This document shows, in pieces, positions 34,138-43,440 of a DNA stretch of 64,000 nt. The translations under genes were made by a program, and so were the position numbers. The notes under the pieces were generated by a model. It did no database searches, was not told where the DNA came from, and saw only the letters and a list, made by a program, of their open reading frames with translations. The first letter of the stretch is position 1. Each line of letters opens with the position of its first letter. Source of the DNA: Acidobacteriota bacterium (GTDB taxonomy: Bacteria > Acidobacteriota > Terriglobia > Acidiferrales > UBA7541); contig JABCZR010000011.1 in assembly GCA_013289585.1 (NCBI GenBank), forward strand, positions 1 to 64,000, read 5' to 3'.

Positions 34138-35349
34138 TCAGAGGCGCTCGAAGATGCCGGCGGCGCCCATACCTCCCCCGATACACATGGTGACCATGCC
34201 GTAGCGGGCGTTGCGGCGCTGGAGCTCGCGAATGATGGTGGCGGTGAGTTTTGCACCGGTGCAGCCGAGGGGGTGGCCGAGGGCAATGGCGCCGCCGTTG
34301 GGATTGACGCGGGAAGCGTCGAGGCCGGTTTGCTGGATGACGGCAAGGGATTGCGCGGCAAAAGCTTCGTTGAGCTCGATGACGGCGATGTCGTTGAGCG
34401 AGAGTCCGGCGAGTTTCAATGCTTTAGGAATGGCGCGAACGGGGCCGATGCCGAATTCTTCAGGGAGAACACCGGCGGTGGTATAGGCGACGAAGCGCGC
34501 GAGGGGTTTCAATCCCAGAGATTTTGCGCGAGCGTCGGACATGATGACAGCCGCGGCGGCGCCATCGCTCATGGGCGAACTATTTCCCGCGGTGACTGTT
34601 CCTTTTGCATGAAAAGCGGGTTTGAGTTTTGCGAGGACGTCGAGATTCGTGTCGGCGCGCGGAAGTTCGTCGGTCGCGAAAGTAAAAGTTTGCGTTGTGG
34701 GCTTCACCGACCCGCCCTTTGGCTTGGAGGAAGCGCCGTTGCCGTTGGGGAGCGCGGTGATTTTCACTTCGACGGGAATCGTTTCGTCCTTGAAATTTCC
34801 GGCCGCTATGGCGGCGAGAGCTTTTTTGTGGGAGTCAGCGGAGAACTGGTCGGCTTGCTCGCGGGTGATGCCGAATTTGCGGGCGATATTTTCCGTGCCG
34901 AGTCCCATATTAATGTAAGTGTCGGGAGAGTGATCGACGAGCCAGGGATTGGGCGAAACTTTGTTGCCGCCCATGGGCACCATGGACATGGATTCGGTCC
35001 CGCCAGCGACGATAACTTCGGCGGAGCCGGCACGGATGCGTTCGGCGGCGAGCGCGATCGCCTGCAAGCCGGAGGAGCAGAAGCGGTTGATGGTCATGGC
35101 GCTGGTTTCGACAGGGAGTCCGGCGCGAAGGGAGGCGATGCGCGCGACGTTCATGCCTTGTTCGCCTTCGGGCATGGCACAGCCGAGGATGACGTCATCG
35201 ATTTCCTTAGGGTCGAGGCCGAGAACGCGGGCAAGTGCTTCCTTGATGGCCAGCGCGGCGAGATCGTCCGGGCGCGTGGCGCGGAGAGAGCCTTTGAAGG
35301 CGCGGCCGACGGGAGTGCGGACGGCGGAGACGATTACGGCTTCGGGCAT
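34138..35349 (-). CDS. Acetyl-CoA acetyltransferase (thiolase)
   Basis: 403 residues from ATG 35349, with GAGGT upstream; the frame is open for 60 more codons that carry no family sequence. All thiolase catalytic residues are present: Cys91 in [13 protein letters not shown], His359 in [10 protein letters not shown] and Cys389 in TMCIGGGMG. The start [20 protein letters not shown] is typical. It cleaves 3-ketoacyl-CoA or condenses two acetyl-CoA, and could complete beta-oxidation with the dehydrogenase at 19240, though the two are not linked. A long structured leader region lies upstream. Confidence 0.96.
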   Translation of the reverse strand: MPEAVIVSAVRTPVGRAFKGSLRATRPDDLAALAIKEALARVLGLDPKEIDDVILGCAMPEGEQGMNVARIASLRAGLPVETSAMTINRFCSSGLQAIALAAERIRAGSAEVIVAGGTESMSMVPMGGNKVSPNPWLVDHSPDTYINMGLGTENIARKFGITREQADQFSADSHKKALAAIAAGNFKDETIPVEVKITALPNGNGASSKPKGGSVKPTTQTFTFATDELPRADTNLDVLAKLKPAFHAKGTVTAGNSSPMSDGAAAAVIMSDARAKSLGLKPLARFVAYTTAGVLPEEFGIGPVRAIPKALKLAGLSLNDIAVIELNEAFAAQSLAVIQQTGLDASRVNPNGGAIALGHPLGCTGAKLTATIIRELQRRNARYGMVTMCIGGGMGAAGIFERL

Positions 35350-35580
35350 GGTGACCTCGCGATTCGGGAGTTCTTCATTATTGTTGGGCCGATGTTGGGG
35401 AAAAAGCAACTCTGGGTTGGGAGAGATCAGAAAACAGAGATCAGCGAAAGGGCGCGTCTGTTCGGGGGCCGTCTGGGGAAGCAAGGTGGCCGTGGTACAG
35501 GGGAGACTCGGAGTATTGCTGGTCAGCATAAGGCCCCCCCGTTTTTCATAAGTGTTGCATTTAAAGGGCTTAGAGCTCGT

Positions 35581-35633
35581 GTAAGTGTTTTAGAATCAAC
35601 ACTTACGGGCTTTCATTAGGTGTTGATTCTAAA
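35581..35633. repeat. Overlapping, mutually exclusive inverted repeats
   Basis: GTAAGTGTT (35581-35589) pairs with AACACTTAC (35598-35606). The intervening and overlapping stretch 35589-35602 instead pairs perfectly over 14 bp with 35620-35633. The two stems share 35598-35602, so only one can form at a time in RNA. A related half-copy, CATAAGTGTTGCATTTAAAG, lies just upstream from 35547. Confidence 0.55.
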
Positions 35634-35671
35634 GGGGTTGCGCGCAGATAGGTTATTCGGTTGGAAGAAAA

Positions 35672-35689
35672 GCGGCGGCAAGCCGCCGC
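35672..35689. repeat. GC-rich palindrome, REP-like
   Basis: GCGGCGGC-AA-GCCGCCGC. A simple perfect palindrome of the kind found scattered in intergenic DNA of Acidobacteria; could be a repeat element or part of ADOP 3' processing. Confidence 0.5.
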
Positions 35690-35825
35690 ATTCCAAATAT
35701 GGTTCTACCCACAGAGTGTTATAGCTAAAGGGTTAATCTGAGTCTAGGATTATTCTGGCGAAGGCCGAATAGACTTGGGGCTTGAACGGGTTCCAGCGGC
35801 ACTGGGCGCGAGTTGTAAGGGAAGT

Positions 35826-38297
35826 TCACTCGGCGCGGAGGGCTTCGACGGGGTCGACGGCGGCGGTGCGGCGCGAGGGCAGGTAGCTGGCCAGGAACGC
35901 CGTGGCGATGAGGCCGGCGGATACGGCGACGTAGGTCAGCGGGTCGGTGGGATTGACCTTGAAAAGCAAAGTGGACATGAGCCGCATGAGGATGATGGCG
36001 ACAACGAGTCCGCACGCGACACCGATGCCGGTCAAGAAAAGTCCGTGGCGCACAAACATGTTGGTGAGGGCCCGCTGCTGCGCGCCGAGGGCCATGCGAA
36101 TGCCAATCTCGCGGCGGCGCTGCGAAACAGAATAAGCGATCACGCCATAGATGCCCACGACACCGAGCAGCAAAGCCATGGCTCCGGCCACGCCGAGCAT
36201 GACCAACGTGAAAGAGGTACGCGCCATGGATTTTTTGTAGAAATATTCCACAGTGTGAACCTGGGCTAAAGGAAGATTGGGATTGACGGACCAGACGGCC
36301 TGGCGGATTTCCGACAGGAAATTTTCCGAACCGGCGCGGGAAGTGCGGAGAATAACGGCGACATCGCGGCTGACCGTAGTCGAATCGCTTTCAAAATGGT
36401 CCAGTAAAAGGGGCCAGTAGGCGGCTGTGGTTGCGGGCTTGCTGACGCCGTCGTAGTAGACGTTGCCAACGACGCCGACGATTTCGCGCCAATCGTCCTT
36501 GGTGCTGACACGGATTCGTTTGCCCAGGGCGGCGGTGGGATCGTGCCAATACTCGCGAGCGATGTTTTCGGAGACCAGCGCGACGGGAAGTTTCTTGTAA
36601 GTGTCGGTCCAGGTGAAATCGCGGCCAGCCACCAAGGGAGTGCCCATGGTGGACAAGAAGCCGGGCGAGACGAACTTGAACGCGCGAAGCGGGGGGAGTT
36701 CTCCCTCGGCATAGGTGCGGCCTTCGACGAAGATGGGATCGTGCCAGCCATTGCTATCCATGGGGATGGCAGTGGAGAGCGCGGCGGAAGCGACGCCGGG
36801 AACCGCTTCAACTTTGTGCAAGATTTGCTCTTCCATTCGGAGAACCGGCTCATTCTCCTTTATCTGCGCCTCGGGAATTGAAATGCGGAAGGTCTGCAGT
36901 TCGGCCGCATGGGAAAAGCCGGGATCGACTTTGGTCATGGCGCGGAAGGTGCGAATCATCAAGCCGGAGCAAATGAGCAGAACGAGGGCCAACGCGACTT
37001 GCACGACCACGAGAACGCTGCGGGCGCGATGCTGCTCGCGGCTTTGGCTCAGCGCGCGACCACCTTCGCGGATGCCGGTGCTCAATTGCGCCCCGGCGTA
37101 TTTGAAGACGGGAATTGCGCCGAAGAGAAGACTGGTGAAGATGGAGATCGCAACGGTGAAAAGCAGGACCGGTCCATCGATGCCGATATCGTGAACGCGC
37201 GGGAGTCCATCCGGCGCAATCAACACGAGGGCGCGCAAGGCGCCCCAGGCAAGTCCCAAACCGAGCAGGCTGCTGAGAAAGCCAAGAGAAAGGCTTTCGA
37301 GCCACAGTTCGCCAGCGATGCGGCCCCAACTTGCGCCCAGAGCCGCGCGCAAAGCCAATTCCTGGCGGCGGCCTTCGACGCGAACAAGAAGCAGGTTGGC
37401 GACGTTGGCGCAAGCGATCAGGAGGACCATGCCGATGGAGCCCATCAGGACCCACAAGACGCTGCCTGCGTCGCCCACGACGTCCCGCTTCAGCGGACGA
37501 ACGTTCGGGCCGATGTGGGCGTCATCGAAGAGCTTGACGCTGAACCCTGGCGGAGCTGGGAAGGTATTCCTAACGATGGGAAGCATGCGTGCGACATCGG
37601 TGTTGAGCTGCTCGAGGGTGGCGCCCGGCCTGAGCCGGCCGAGGGCTTCGTAGCTAAAGTTACCGAGGGAAACTTTGGCGCGTTCGAACCGGAAAGGGGT
37701 GAGGAGGGCAAGGTCGTCCTGGTCGAGAAAACGAAATCTTTGCGGCATGACACCAATGATTTGTTGCGACTTGCCGTCCACGATCATGGTTTTGCCGATA
37801 ACGGAAGGATCGCCGCCGAACTTATGACGCCAGTATCCGTAACTGAGGATGACGGTTTCCTGCGTGCCGGGCGAGTCATCTTCCTTGGTGAAGGTGCGGC
37901 CCAGCAGGGGTGGAATGCCCAGTAGCGGAAGGGTGCCGTCGGAGACGCGCATTGCACGGACTTGCTCAGGTTCGGCTACGCCCGTAACACTGACGGAGTC
38001 GCTCTGATACATTCCGATATCCTGGAGAGTCTTCCCCTGCTCCCGATAGATGAAATAGTTGGAAGGGGACATATTCAGATCGGCGATCTGAAAGCCCGGA
38101 GCAGTGTGCCAGACGCCGACTAACTCTTCAGCGCGGGGATAGGGCAGAGGCTTCAAGAGAACGCCTTCGAGGACGCTGAAGACCACCGTGTTACCGCCGA
38201 TGCCTGCGGCAAGAGTGATGACCGTGACGGCGGTGAACATCGGGGCGCGGCCGAGCCGCCGAAACACCTGTTTGAGCTGATTCGTCAAGAATTGCAT
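35826..38297 (-). CDS. ADOP-family ABC transporter permease (second copy)
   Basis: 823 residues from ATG 38297 (GGGAG nearby; an in-frame start at 38336 would add 13 atypical residues). The layout repeats that of the first copy: QLKQVFRRLGRAPMFTAVTV and first helix, PCD domain (about 55-270), FtsX helices around ANVANLLLVRVEGRRQELALRAALGASW, then the second unit (about 420-823) ending PSRRTAAVDPVEALRAE. No ATPase is encoded nearby. Sequence differs considerably from the other two copies, so it is not a recent duplicate. Neighbours are the thiolase and the SAM-hydrolase-like lipoprotein, both apparently unrelated. Confidence 0.93.
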   Translation of the reverse strand: MQFLTNQLKQVFRRLGRAPMFTAVTVITLAAGIGGNTVVFSVLEGVLLKPLPYPRAEELVGVWHTAPGFQIADLNMSPSNYFIYREQGKTLQDIGMYQSDSVSVTGVAEPEQVRAMRVSDGTLPLLGIPPLLGRTFTKEDDSPGTQETVILSYGYWRHKFGGDPSVIGKTMIVDGKSQQIIGVMPQRFRFLDQDDLALLTPFRFERAKVSLGNFSYEALGRLRPGATLEQLNTDVARMLPIVRNTFPAPPGFSVKLFDDAHIGPNVRPLKRDVVGDAGSVLWVLMGSIGMVLLIACANVANLLLVRVEGRRQELALRAALGASWGRIAGELWLESLSLGFLSSLLGLGLAWGALRALVLIAPDGLPRVHDIGIDGPVLLFTVAISIFTSLLFGAIPVFKYAGAQLSTGIREGGRALSQSREQHRARSVLVVVQVALALVLLICSGLMIRTFRAMTKVDPGFSHAAELQTFRISIPEAQIKENEPVLRMEEQILHKVEAVPGVASAALSTAIPMDSNGWHDPIFVEGRTYAEGELPPLRAFKFVSPGFLSTMGTPLVAGRDFTWTDTYKKLPVALVSENIAREYWHDPTAALGKRIRVSTKDDWREIVGVVGNVYYDGVSKPATTAAYWPLLLDHFESDSTTVSRDVAVILRTSRAGSENFLSEIRQAVWSVNPNLPLAQVHTVEYFYKKSMARTSFTLVMLGVAGAMALLLGVVGIYGVIAYSVSQRRREIGIRMALGAQQRALTNMFVRHGLFLTGIGVACGLVVAIILMRLMSTLLFKVNPTDPLTYVAVSAGLIATAFLASYLPSRRTAAVDPVEALRAE

Positions 38298-38438
38298 TGG
38301 CCGCTCCCTTGTGCCGGCGCTCGGACGGATGAGCACACGTGTGGCCTTGCTACAGAGTGATACGAAGGAGACGGGGAGAAGTTCCTAAGAAAAATGTTCC
38401 CACGATCGCTCGGTGGGAAAGCTGGGGGCGGCTGGTCC

Positions 38439-39386
38439 TCACTTCCCCTTGAAGGGGACACCCTTGCGGGGGATGAAAATGGCGCGCGGGGGAGTAATGT
38501 CAAATTTTTTGGCGTAGTTTCCTTCGTTGTTGGCGATGCCTACGCGGCCGCGCGAGTCAATGTAGAGAAGGGAATCGCCGACGGAGACGTCCATGAAGGT
38601 TTTCACATAAGGAAGAGTCACCGGCTTCTTGTTGATTTGAATGGTGAGTTTGTCGCCGAGGTTGTAGCCGAGCTTCTTGAATTCGTCGCCGGGGATGTCG
38701 GTGATCAGGGAACCGTAAGGATCGTCGAGGCCGATGATGTCGCCTTCGATGCCCTTGTCGGTGGTGGTGGAGGCTTTGGGAGTAAGGCGAACGAGTTGGG
38801 AAACTTCCGGGCCGACGAGATTAAAATCCCAACCGTTGGAGAGGTGCGCGGCGGCAGGAGAGAAAATGTCGCGGCCGTGAAAAGTGGAAGAGACGGCGGC
38901 TTGAATCATCCAGGCGGGATTGGTGATTTCGCGGGCGGATGCCAGGCCGTCTCGGTCGAGGACGAGAGTGACCAGGCCGTTGTCGGGTAGAACAAAATAC
39001 TGACCTTTTCTTGATTTCACGATGACGGCTTTGCGCGAAGTGCCCACGCCCGGATCGACGACCGCGAGGAATACCGTGCCGGTTGGATAATAGGGCGAGA
39101 CTCCGGCGAGGAAGCGCGCGCCTTCTTCAATCTGGAATGGAGTGACTTGATGAGTGATGTCCAGGATACGCGCTTCCGGCGCGATGCCGATGATCACCGC
39201 TTTGCAGATGGCGACCGCGTCGTTGGCGGTGCCAAAGTCGGTCATGAAGACGATCGCGGGGCGGCCTGCGGCTTGAGATGATGCGGCGCGGGCAGCGGCT
39301 TCTTGCTGGGCCGGGGATTTCGAACAGCCGGCGATTAAAGCGCAAGCGAGCAGGAACACCACGAACGGACGAACGCGTGAAATCAT
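38439..39386 (-). CDS. SAM hydroxide adenosyltransferase (DUF62) homologue with lipoprotein signal
   Basis: 315 residues. The first 21 form a lipoprotein signal with lipobox LIAGC (Cys21), followed by an Ala/Gln-rich linker. The rest is the DUF62 fold: VFMTDFGTANDAV near residue 47, VVDPGVGTSRKAV, FVLPDNG, STFHGRDIFSPAAAHLS. In the cytosolic enzyme family the catalytic triad is Asp-Arg-His, with spacings of 7 and 52 residues (PH0463); here Asp111, Arg118 and His170 match both spacings. The reaction would be SAM plus water to adenosine and methionine. An exported, lipid-anchored form is odd because SAM is cytosolic. It is divergent from the DUF481 gene. Confidence 0.9.
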   Translation of the reverse strand: MISRVRPFVVFLLACALIAGCSKSPAQQEAAARAASSQAAGRPAIVFMTDFGTANDAVAICKAVIIGIAPEARILDITHQVTPFQIEEGARFLAGVSPYYPTGTVFLAVVDPGVGTSRKAVIVKSRKGQYFVLPDNGLVTLVLDRDGLASAREITNPAWMIQAAVSSTFHGRDIFSPAAAHLSNGWDFNLVGPEVSQLVRLTPKASTTTDKGIEGDIIGLDDPYGSLITDIPGDEFKKLGYNLGDKLTIQINKKPVTLPYVKTFMDVSVGDSLLYIDSRGRVGIANNEGNYAKKFDITPPRAIFIPRKGVPFKGK

Positions 39387-39610
39387 TCATTTCTCCCGAA
39401 CCTGATTTGAAAAAAAGTATACAGCAAGCGCAAAAGGAATGTACGCAAAATGCCGCGGTTGGCGAAGGGTTTTGATTGGATTCGAATGACAGTTTCAGTA
39501 GACTAGGGCGACTTCGGACCGAAGCTACGCAAGAAAAAGCAAGCCTGCCGCGCCCAGAGAAGGCCCAGCCCGATTGCGTAAGATCAAGTTCCCAATAGAG
39601 GAGAAAAAAC

Positions 39611-40702
39611 GTGCGAAGAATTACGTTTTTTGCGTGGGTGTTGTGTTTGCTTGCGGCGAGTGCCATGGCGGACCAAGTCACTCTCAAAAATGGGGACCGG
39701 CTGACCGGAACGATCGTCAAGTCTGATGCCAAGACGCTGCTGATCAAGACAGCGTTTGCGGGCGACGTCAACGTTCAGTGGGATGCAGTAAGCGGGATCG
39801 AGTCAGCAGAACCGCTGCACCTGGCGTTGAAGGATGGTCAAACGATTGTGGGGACGGTGACGACGTCGGACAGCAAGTTCGATGTGGCCACAAAGGATAC
39901 GGGACCTGTCGCCGCACCAATCGATACGGTCGTGGCGGTGCGCAACGACGCGGAGCAGAAGTCCTATGACGACCAGATCGAACGGCTGCGGCATCCTCAT
40001 CTGACGGATTTCTGGAGCGGGGTTCTGGACACGGGCTTGAGCATGACGCGGGGAAATTCCGAATCGCTGACGTACTCGCTGGCGGGGAAAGCCGCGCGCG
40101 TCACCGAGCGTGACAAGCTCTCGTTCTACACGACAGCGATCTATGCGAACAGCAGCGTGAACGGCGTCAGCAACACGACAGCGCATGCCATCGCCGGCGG
40201 GTTTCGCGGAGACCTGAACGTGAGCGAGAAGGTTTTTGTTTTCGGTTTCACGGATTTCGCATATGACGCGTTCCAGCACCTGGATTTGCGGAACACCATC
40301 GGCGGCGGCCTGGGATATCACGTGATCAAGACGGCCAACACGACTTTTGATGTTTTTGGCGGCGGCGACTTCGAGCAGGAGTATTTCTCGCCCAATCCTC
40401 CGGCGACGCCGACGAACACGACGCGCAAGAGCGGAGAAATTGTGATCGGCGAAGAACTGGCAACAAAATTGAACAGCCGTATATCACTCAACGAGAAGTT
40501 TGCGTTCTATCCAAACCTTTCCGACACGGGTAATTACCGCTTCCAGTTCAGCACGGTGGCGGCGACAAAGCTCAAAGGATGGCTGAGCTGGCAGGTAAGC
40601 TTTCTTGACGGCTACTTGAGCAACCCGCTTCCCGGCTTGAAGAAAAACGACTTGCTTCTGTCCACCGGTATTCGATTGACATTCGGCAAGGGCGCGTTCT
40701 AA
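39611..40702 (+). CDS. DUF481 outer-membrane beta-barrel protein
   Basis: 363 residues from GTG 39611, with GAGGAG upstream. A signal peptide ends SAMADQ. Residues about 22-115 hold two small SH3-like repeats (LKNGDRLTGTIVKSDAKTL and LKDGQTIVGTVTTSDSKFD). From about 135 to the end it is a DUF481 barrel: FWSGVLDTGLSMTRGNSES, KLSFYTTAIYANSS, FRGDLNVSEKVFVFGFTDF, and a C-terminal strand LLLSTGIRLTFGKGAF with the terminal Phe typical of outer-membrane proteins. Function unknown. It is divergently transcribed from the SAM-hydrolase-like lipoprotein across a 224-nt promoter region. Confidence 0.87.
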   Translation: MRRITFFAWVLCLLAASAMADQVTLKNGDRLTGTIVKSDAKTLLIKTAFAGDVNVQWDAVSGIESAEPLHLALKDGQTIVGTVTTSDSKFDVATKDTGPVAAPIDTVVAVRNDAEQKSYDDQIERLRHPHLTDFWSGVLDTGLSMTRGNSESLTYSLAGKAARVTERDKLSFYTTAIYANSSVNGVSNTTAHAIAGGFRGDLNVSEKVFVFGFTDFAYDAFQHLDLRNTIGGGLGYHVIKTANTTFDVFGGGDFEQEYFSPNPPATPTNTTRKSGEIVIGEELATKLNSRISLNEKFAFYPNLSDTGNYRFQFSTVAATKLKGWLSWQVSFLDGYLSNPLPGLKKNDLLLSTGIRLTFGKGAF

Positions 40703-40761
40703 AAGGTAGGCACCTAGAGTTCTATCCTTCACAGCTAAGCGAAGAAAGGGAGGAAATCATC

Positions 40762-41001
40762 ATGATTTACTGGATCGTGGTTGGGCTTATCGCGGGGTGG
40801 CTCGCCGGACAAGTGATGAAGGGCGGCGGCTATGGCGTGCTGGTGGACATCATCCTTGGGATTCTTGGTGGCATCATCGGCGGCTGGGTCTTTGGGATGC
40901 TGGGGATTTGGCCCGGCGGAGGAATGATCGGGTCGATCATCGTGGCGTTCATCGGCGCGGTGATACTGGTGTGGATTACGCGCCTGGTGAAGAAGGCGTA
41001 G
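40762..41001 (+). CDS. GlsB/YeaQ/YmgE-family small membrane protein
   Basis: 79 residues, three glycine-rich membrane helices: YWIVVGLIAGWLAGQVMKG, then VDIILGILGGIIGGWVFG, then IGSIIVAFIGAVILVWITRL. This is the full length of the transglycosylase-associated protein family, which is commonly induced by stress and has no proven activity. The ATG follows GGGAGG. It lies 59 nt after the DUF481 gene and may share its transcript, and converges on the TPR gene. Confidence 0.92.
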   Translation: MIYWIVVGLIAGWLAGQVMKGGGYGVLVDIILGILGGIIGGWVFGMLGIWPGGGMIGSIIVAFIGAVILVWITRLVKKA

Positions 41002-41060
41002 CCGGGAATTCAGAATTGCAAAGCGCCTTGCTGCGGCGAGGGTATCGCCGGGGCCGCGCG

Positions 41061-42602
41061 TTATTTGTCCTGAAACTTTTGGTGTAATGAACTGGAATCC
41101 ATGTGCGTGACCAGGAACCACTCGACGGTGGGGCCGCGCCGATGTTTCAGGCGCGTGCGGGTCGCCTGGGCGGCGGAGGCGAGTCCCAGTTTTTCCTGCG
41201 TGATGGCCAGCTGCTGCAGCGCCAAGGGTGACTGCGGATCAGCGGCTAGCTCGTCCTTGGCGCTTGTAAGATCATCTTGCGCGAAGAGCAAGTAACCGCG
41301 AGCGGACTCGTAGGCATTCTCGATGACGAGATCGCGCGAGGATGTCGCGAGACCTTCGAGTTCGGAAATGGCCTCGACGGCATTTTCGGTGAAGCGGTTC
41401 AGTGCCGCGACTCGCGCGCGTTCGCGAAGAACGGTTGCGCGAGCGACCCCACGGTCCGCTTCGCTCATTCCCGCGAGAGGTTGCGCCAGAAAAACGGACA
41501 GGAGCCCTAGCTGATCGATCTCGTTCTGCACGTTAGGGGCGAGCATGGCGCGTCCCAGCTCGATATCAAAGCGCTCATTCGGCTCCTTCTTGCTGGCGGC
41601 TTCTTCGGATAGATCGTAAAGGGCCTTGCATCCCTGGACCGGCTGCCCTTCCCAAAAATAAACAAGCGCCTTCTGATATTTTGCATACAGTTCGTCACGG
41701 GGATTGTCTGCAATCTGGATAGCGCGGTCATATTCCTGCCGGGCGTTGCCGAAATCTCCCATGAGAGTCAGCGTGTCACCCAAGCCGAGCTGCGAGGGGA
41801 AGTAGGTTGGATCGACTTGCAGGGCGGCACCGTAGTGCTCAAGCGATCCACGGTCGTCCCCAGAGAGGCGCAAAATTTCGCCGAGCGAGTCTTCGGGGTT
41901 AGCGGAGGTGGACTGCAATTCCATGTAGCGCTTCAAGGAGGCAACTGCTTTGAGGGGTTCCCCGATCTGGACGTACAGGTAACCGAGGCGGTTCAAGGCC
42001 GCGGGGAAATTTGGATCGATTTCCAGGGCCGTCTCCATGAGCGTCCGCGCCCGATTCTCATCCTGCTGAAGAAACAGCCATTCCCCGGTGAGATAAAGGA
42101 TGTGCTTGTTCCTGGGATAGCGCTTCAAGAGATCGTTCATGCTCATGATGGCGGGGAGAAGATCGCGTTCCTGAATGCTGGTCATCCAACGGACCAGGAG
42201 TTGCTCGTCAGAAGCCGATTGGGAAAGCAAGGATTTTGCTTTCGCCAGCGCCGAGGAATCGGGAAGGGTGCGTCGGGCAGCGAAGGAAAGCATGGCGTAG
42301 CCAAGCGCTGAGCGCGGATCCTTTTCCGTGGCGTGGCGCGCATGCACTACGGCGTCGTCATACATAGCGTTTTCATACTTGTCGATGGCCAGTTCCAACG
42401 CCCCGCGGGCTTCTTCGGATCGCGTGGAAAGCGCAATGGCTCCAAACAAGTGTTGGGGAACCGGGGCGATCGCGGGCGTTTTTTCGGTAGAACGCACGGC
42501 GGTCTCTTCGACGCGAGCTGCGGAAGTTTGCGCCCCTGCGCTGGCTGCAAAGAAAGAAGGGAAAATCAGAAGAAAGAAGCGGGTAGTGAAGCGACGCATC
42601 AT
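41061..42602 (-). CDS. Exported TPR-repeat protein
   Basis: 513 residues from ATG 42602, with GGGAG five bases upstream; ATG 42599 is equally possible. A signal peptide ends ASAGAQ. From about residue 60 onward it is helical repeats, including AIDKYENAMYDDAVVHARHA, MEDTALEIDP-like units (LMETALEIDPNFPAALNRLG), LKRYMELQSTSANPEDSLGE and ALQVDPTYFPSQLGLGDTL. No catalytic domain is present. It is probably a periplasmic scaffold or an assembly factor, with no partner evident. It is divergent from the mini substrate-binding protein gene. Confidence 0.82.
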   Translation of the reverse strand: MMRRFTTRFFLLIFPSFFAASAGAQTSAARVEETAVRSTEKTPAIAPVPQHLFGAIALSTRSEEARGALELAIDKYENAMYDDAVVHARHATEKDPRSALGYAMLSFAARRTLPDSSALAKAKSLLSQSASDEQLLVRWMTSIQERDLLPAIMSMNDLLKRYPRNKHILYLTGEWLFLQQDENRARTLMETALEIDPNFPAALNRLGYLYVQIGEPLKAVASLKRYMELQSTSANPEDSLGEILRLSGDDRGSLEHYGAALQVDPTYFPSQLGLGDTLTLMGDFGNARQEYDRAIQIADNPRDELYAKYQKALVYFWEGQPVQGCKALYDLSEEAASKKEPNERFDIELGRAMLAPNVQNEIDQLGLLSVFLAQPLAGMSEADRGVARATVLRERARVAALNRFTENAVEAISELEGLATSSRDLVIENAYESARGYLLFAQDDLTSAKDELAADPQSPLALQQLAITQEKLGLASAAQATRTRLKHRRGPTVEWFLVTHMDSSSLHQKFQDK

Positions 42603-42839
42603 GCGGACTCCCGTCGGGCTCATGGAAGCAGAGTGATCTCCAATATGAACTTAGCGTGGCACGGCAGATGTGGAAACTGGCCGAAGGGACAGGTGTGCGC
42701 GATGATGAACAAGAGGCCGGCAAAGGGAGAACGGAGGGGGGAGGCGCACGGTTGGACACAGCGTGCGTGACGGGTACTTGCCTGGGAACGTTGCCGGTGA
42801 ACATACTTCGGTTAACCTGCCTGAAAGCGAGAGTGGGGA

Positions 42840-43328
42840 ATGATGCGTGTGAAGGCTTCTGCGAAATGTCTGCGCGTGGCAGCAGTTCTGTGTTTTATTT
42901 TCGTTCTGGCTCACTCCGTGGTTCCAGCCGTAAAGAACATGGCGATTGTTGTGTCGGCGGGGAGCAAGATCACGGATGTGCCGCTTGCCGACCTGACAAA
43001 GCTGTGCAAGGGCGTGCAGAAAGCGTGGCCTGATGGCAAGGCCTTTACGCTGGTTATGAAAGATCCGGAGTCTCCGGGGATGCGCACGGCGGTGCAGAAG
43101 CTCTTTGGGGCCGAGCCCGGGGACATCAAATCAACCATTGCAAAGCTGAATGAAGCGCGCATGATGGTCAAGATTGTGGAGAGCGACGAGGAACTGCTGC
43201 GCACCGTGGGCGCCACACCCGGAGCCGTTGGGATTCTGGACGTGTACTCGATCAACAGTTCGGTGAAAGTGTTGCGCGTGGATGGCAAGCTGCCGTTCGA
43301 TTTGGGTTATGTGTTCAAAGGGAACTAG
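42840..43328 (+). CDS. Small exported PBP-like (PstS-type) protein
   Basis: 162 residues from ATG 42840 (a second ATG follows immediately), with GGGGA upstream. A signal segment covers about 1-30. The mature part (about 33-162) resembles one lobe of a phosphate-type substrate-binding protein: MAIVVSAGSKITDVPLADLTKLCKG, FTLVMKDPESPGMRTAVQKLFG, and the closing VGATPGAVGILDVYSIN, the GxIGY-like loop of this superfamily. At about 130 mature residues it is half the size of PstS, and no permease or ATPase is adjacent. Function unknown; could be a stand-alone binding or adaptor protein. Confidence 0.75.
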   Translation: MMRVKASAKCLRVAAVLCFIFVLAHSVVPAVKNMAIVVSAGSKITDVPLADLTKLCKGVQKAWPDGKAFTLVMKDPESPGMRTAVQKLFGAEPGDIKSTIAKLNEARMMVKIVESDEELLRTVGATPGAVGILDVYSINSSVKVLRVDGKLPFDLGYVFKGN

Positions 43329-43440
43329 AAGCGAGCCAGGCTTAGGCCGGGCTGGCAACGCATTTCTTTCGAAGTGAACGGCCTCTCCAGAAGATCAGAA
43401 TTCCAAAAAACCGTGCGACTCAAACCGGTAGAGCGCGTCA

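Larger units (their letters stand above)
35350..35825. other. Intergenic region with several hairpins
   Basis: A 476-nt gap between the thiolase and the second ADOP gene, both on the minus strand. It contains two overlapping hairpins at 35581-35633 and a GC palindrome at 35672-35689, listed separately. Nothing coding is apparent. Confidence 0.45.

Noticed and set aside
34045-35619. 524-codon plus-strand frame across the thiolase
   Set aside because: The thiolase on the minus strand has all catalytic residues; the opposite frame is a Gly/Asp-rich shadow.
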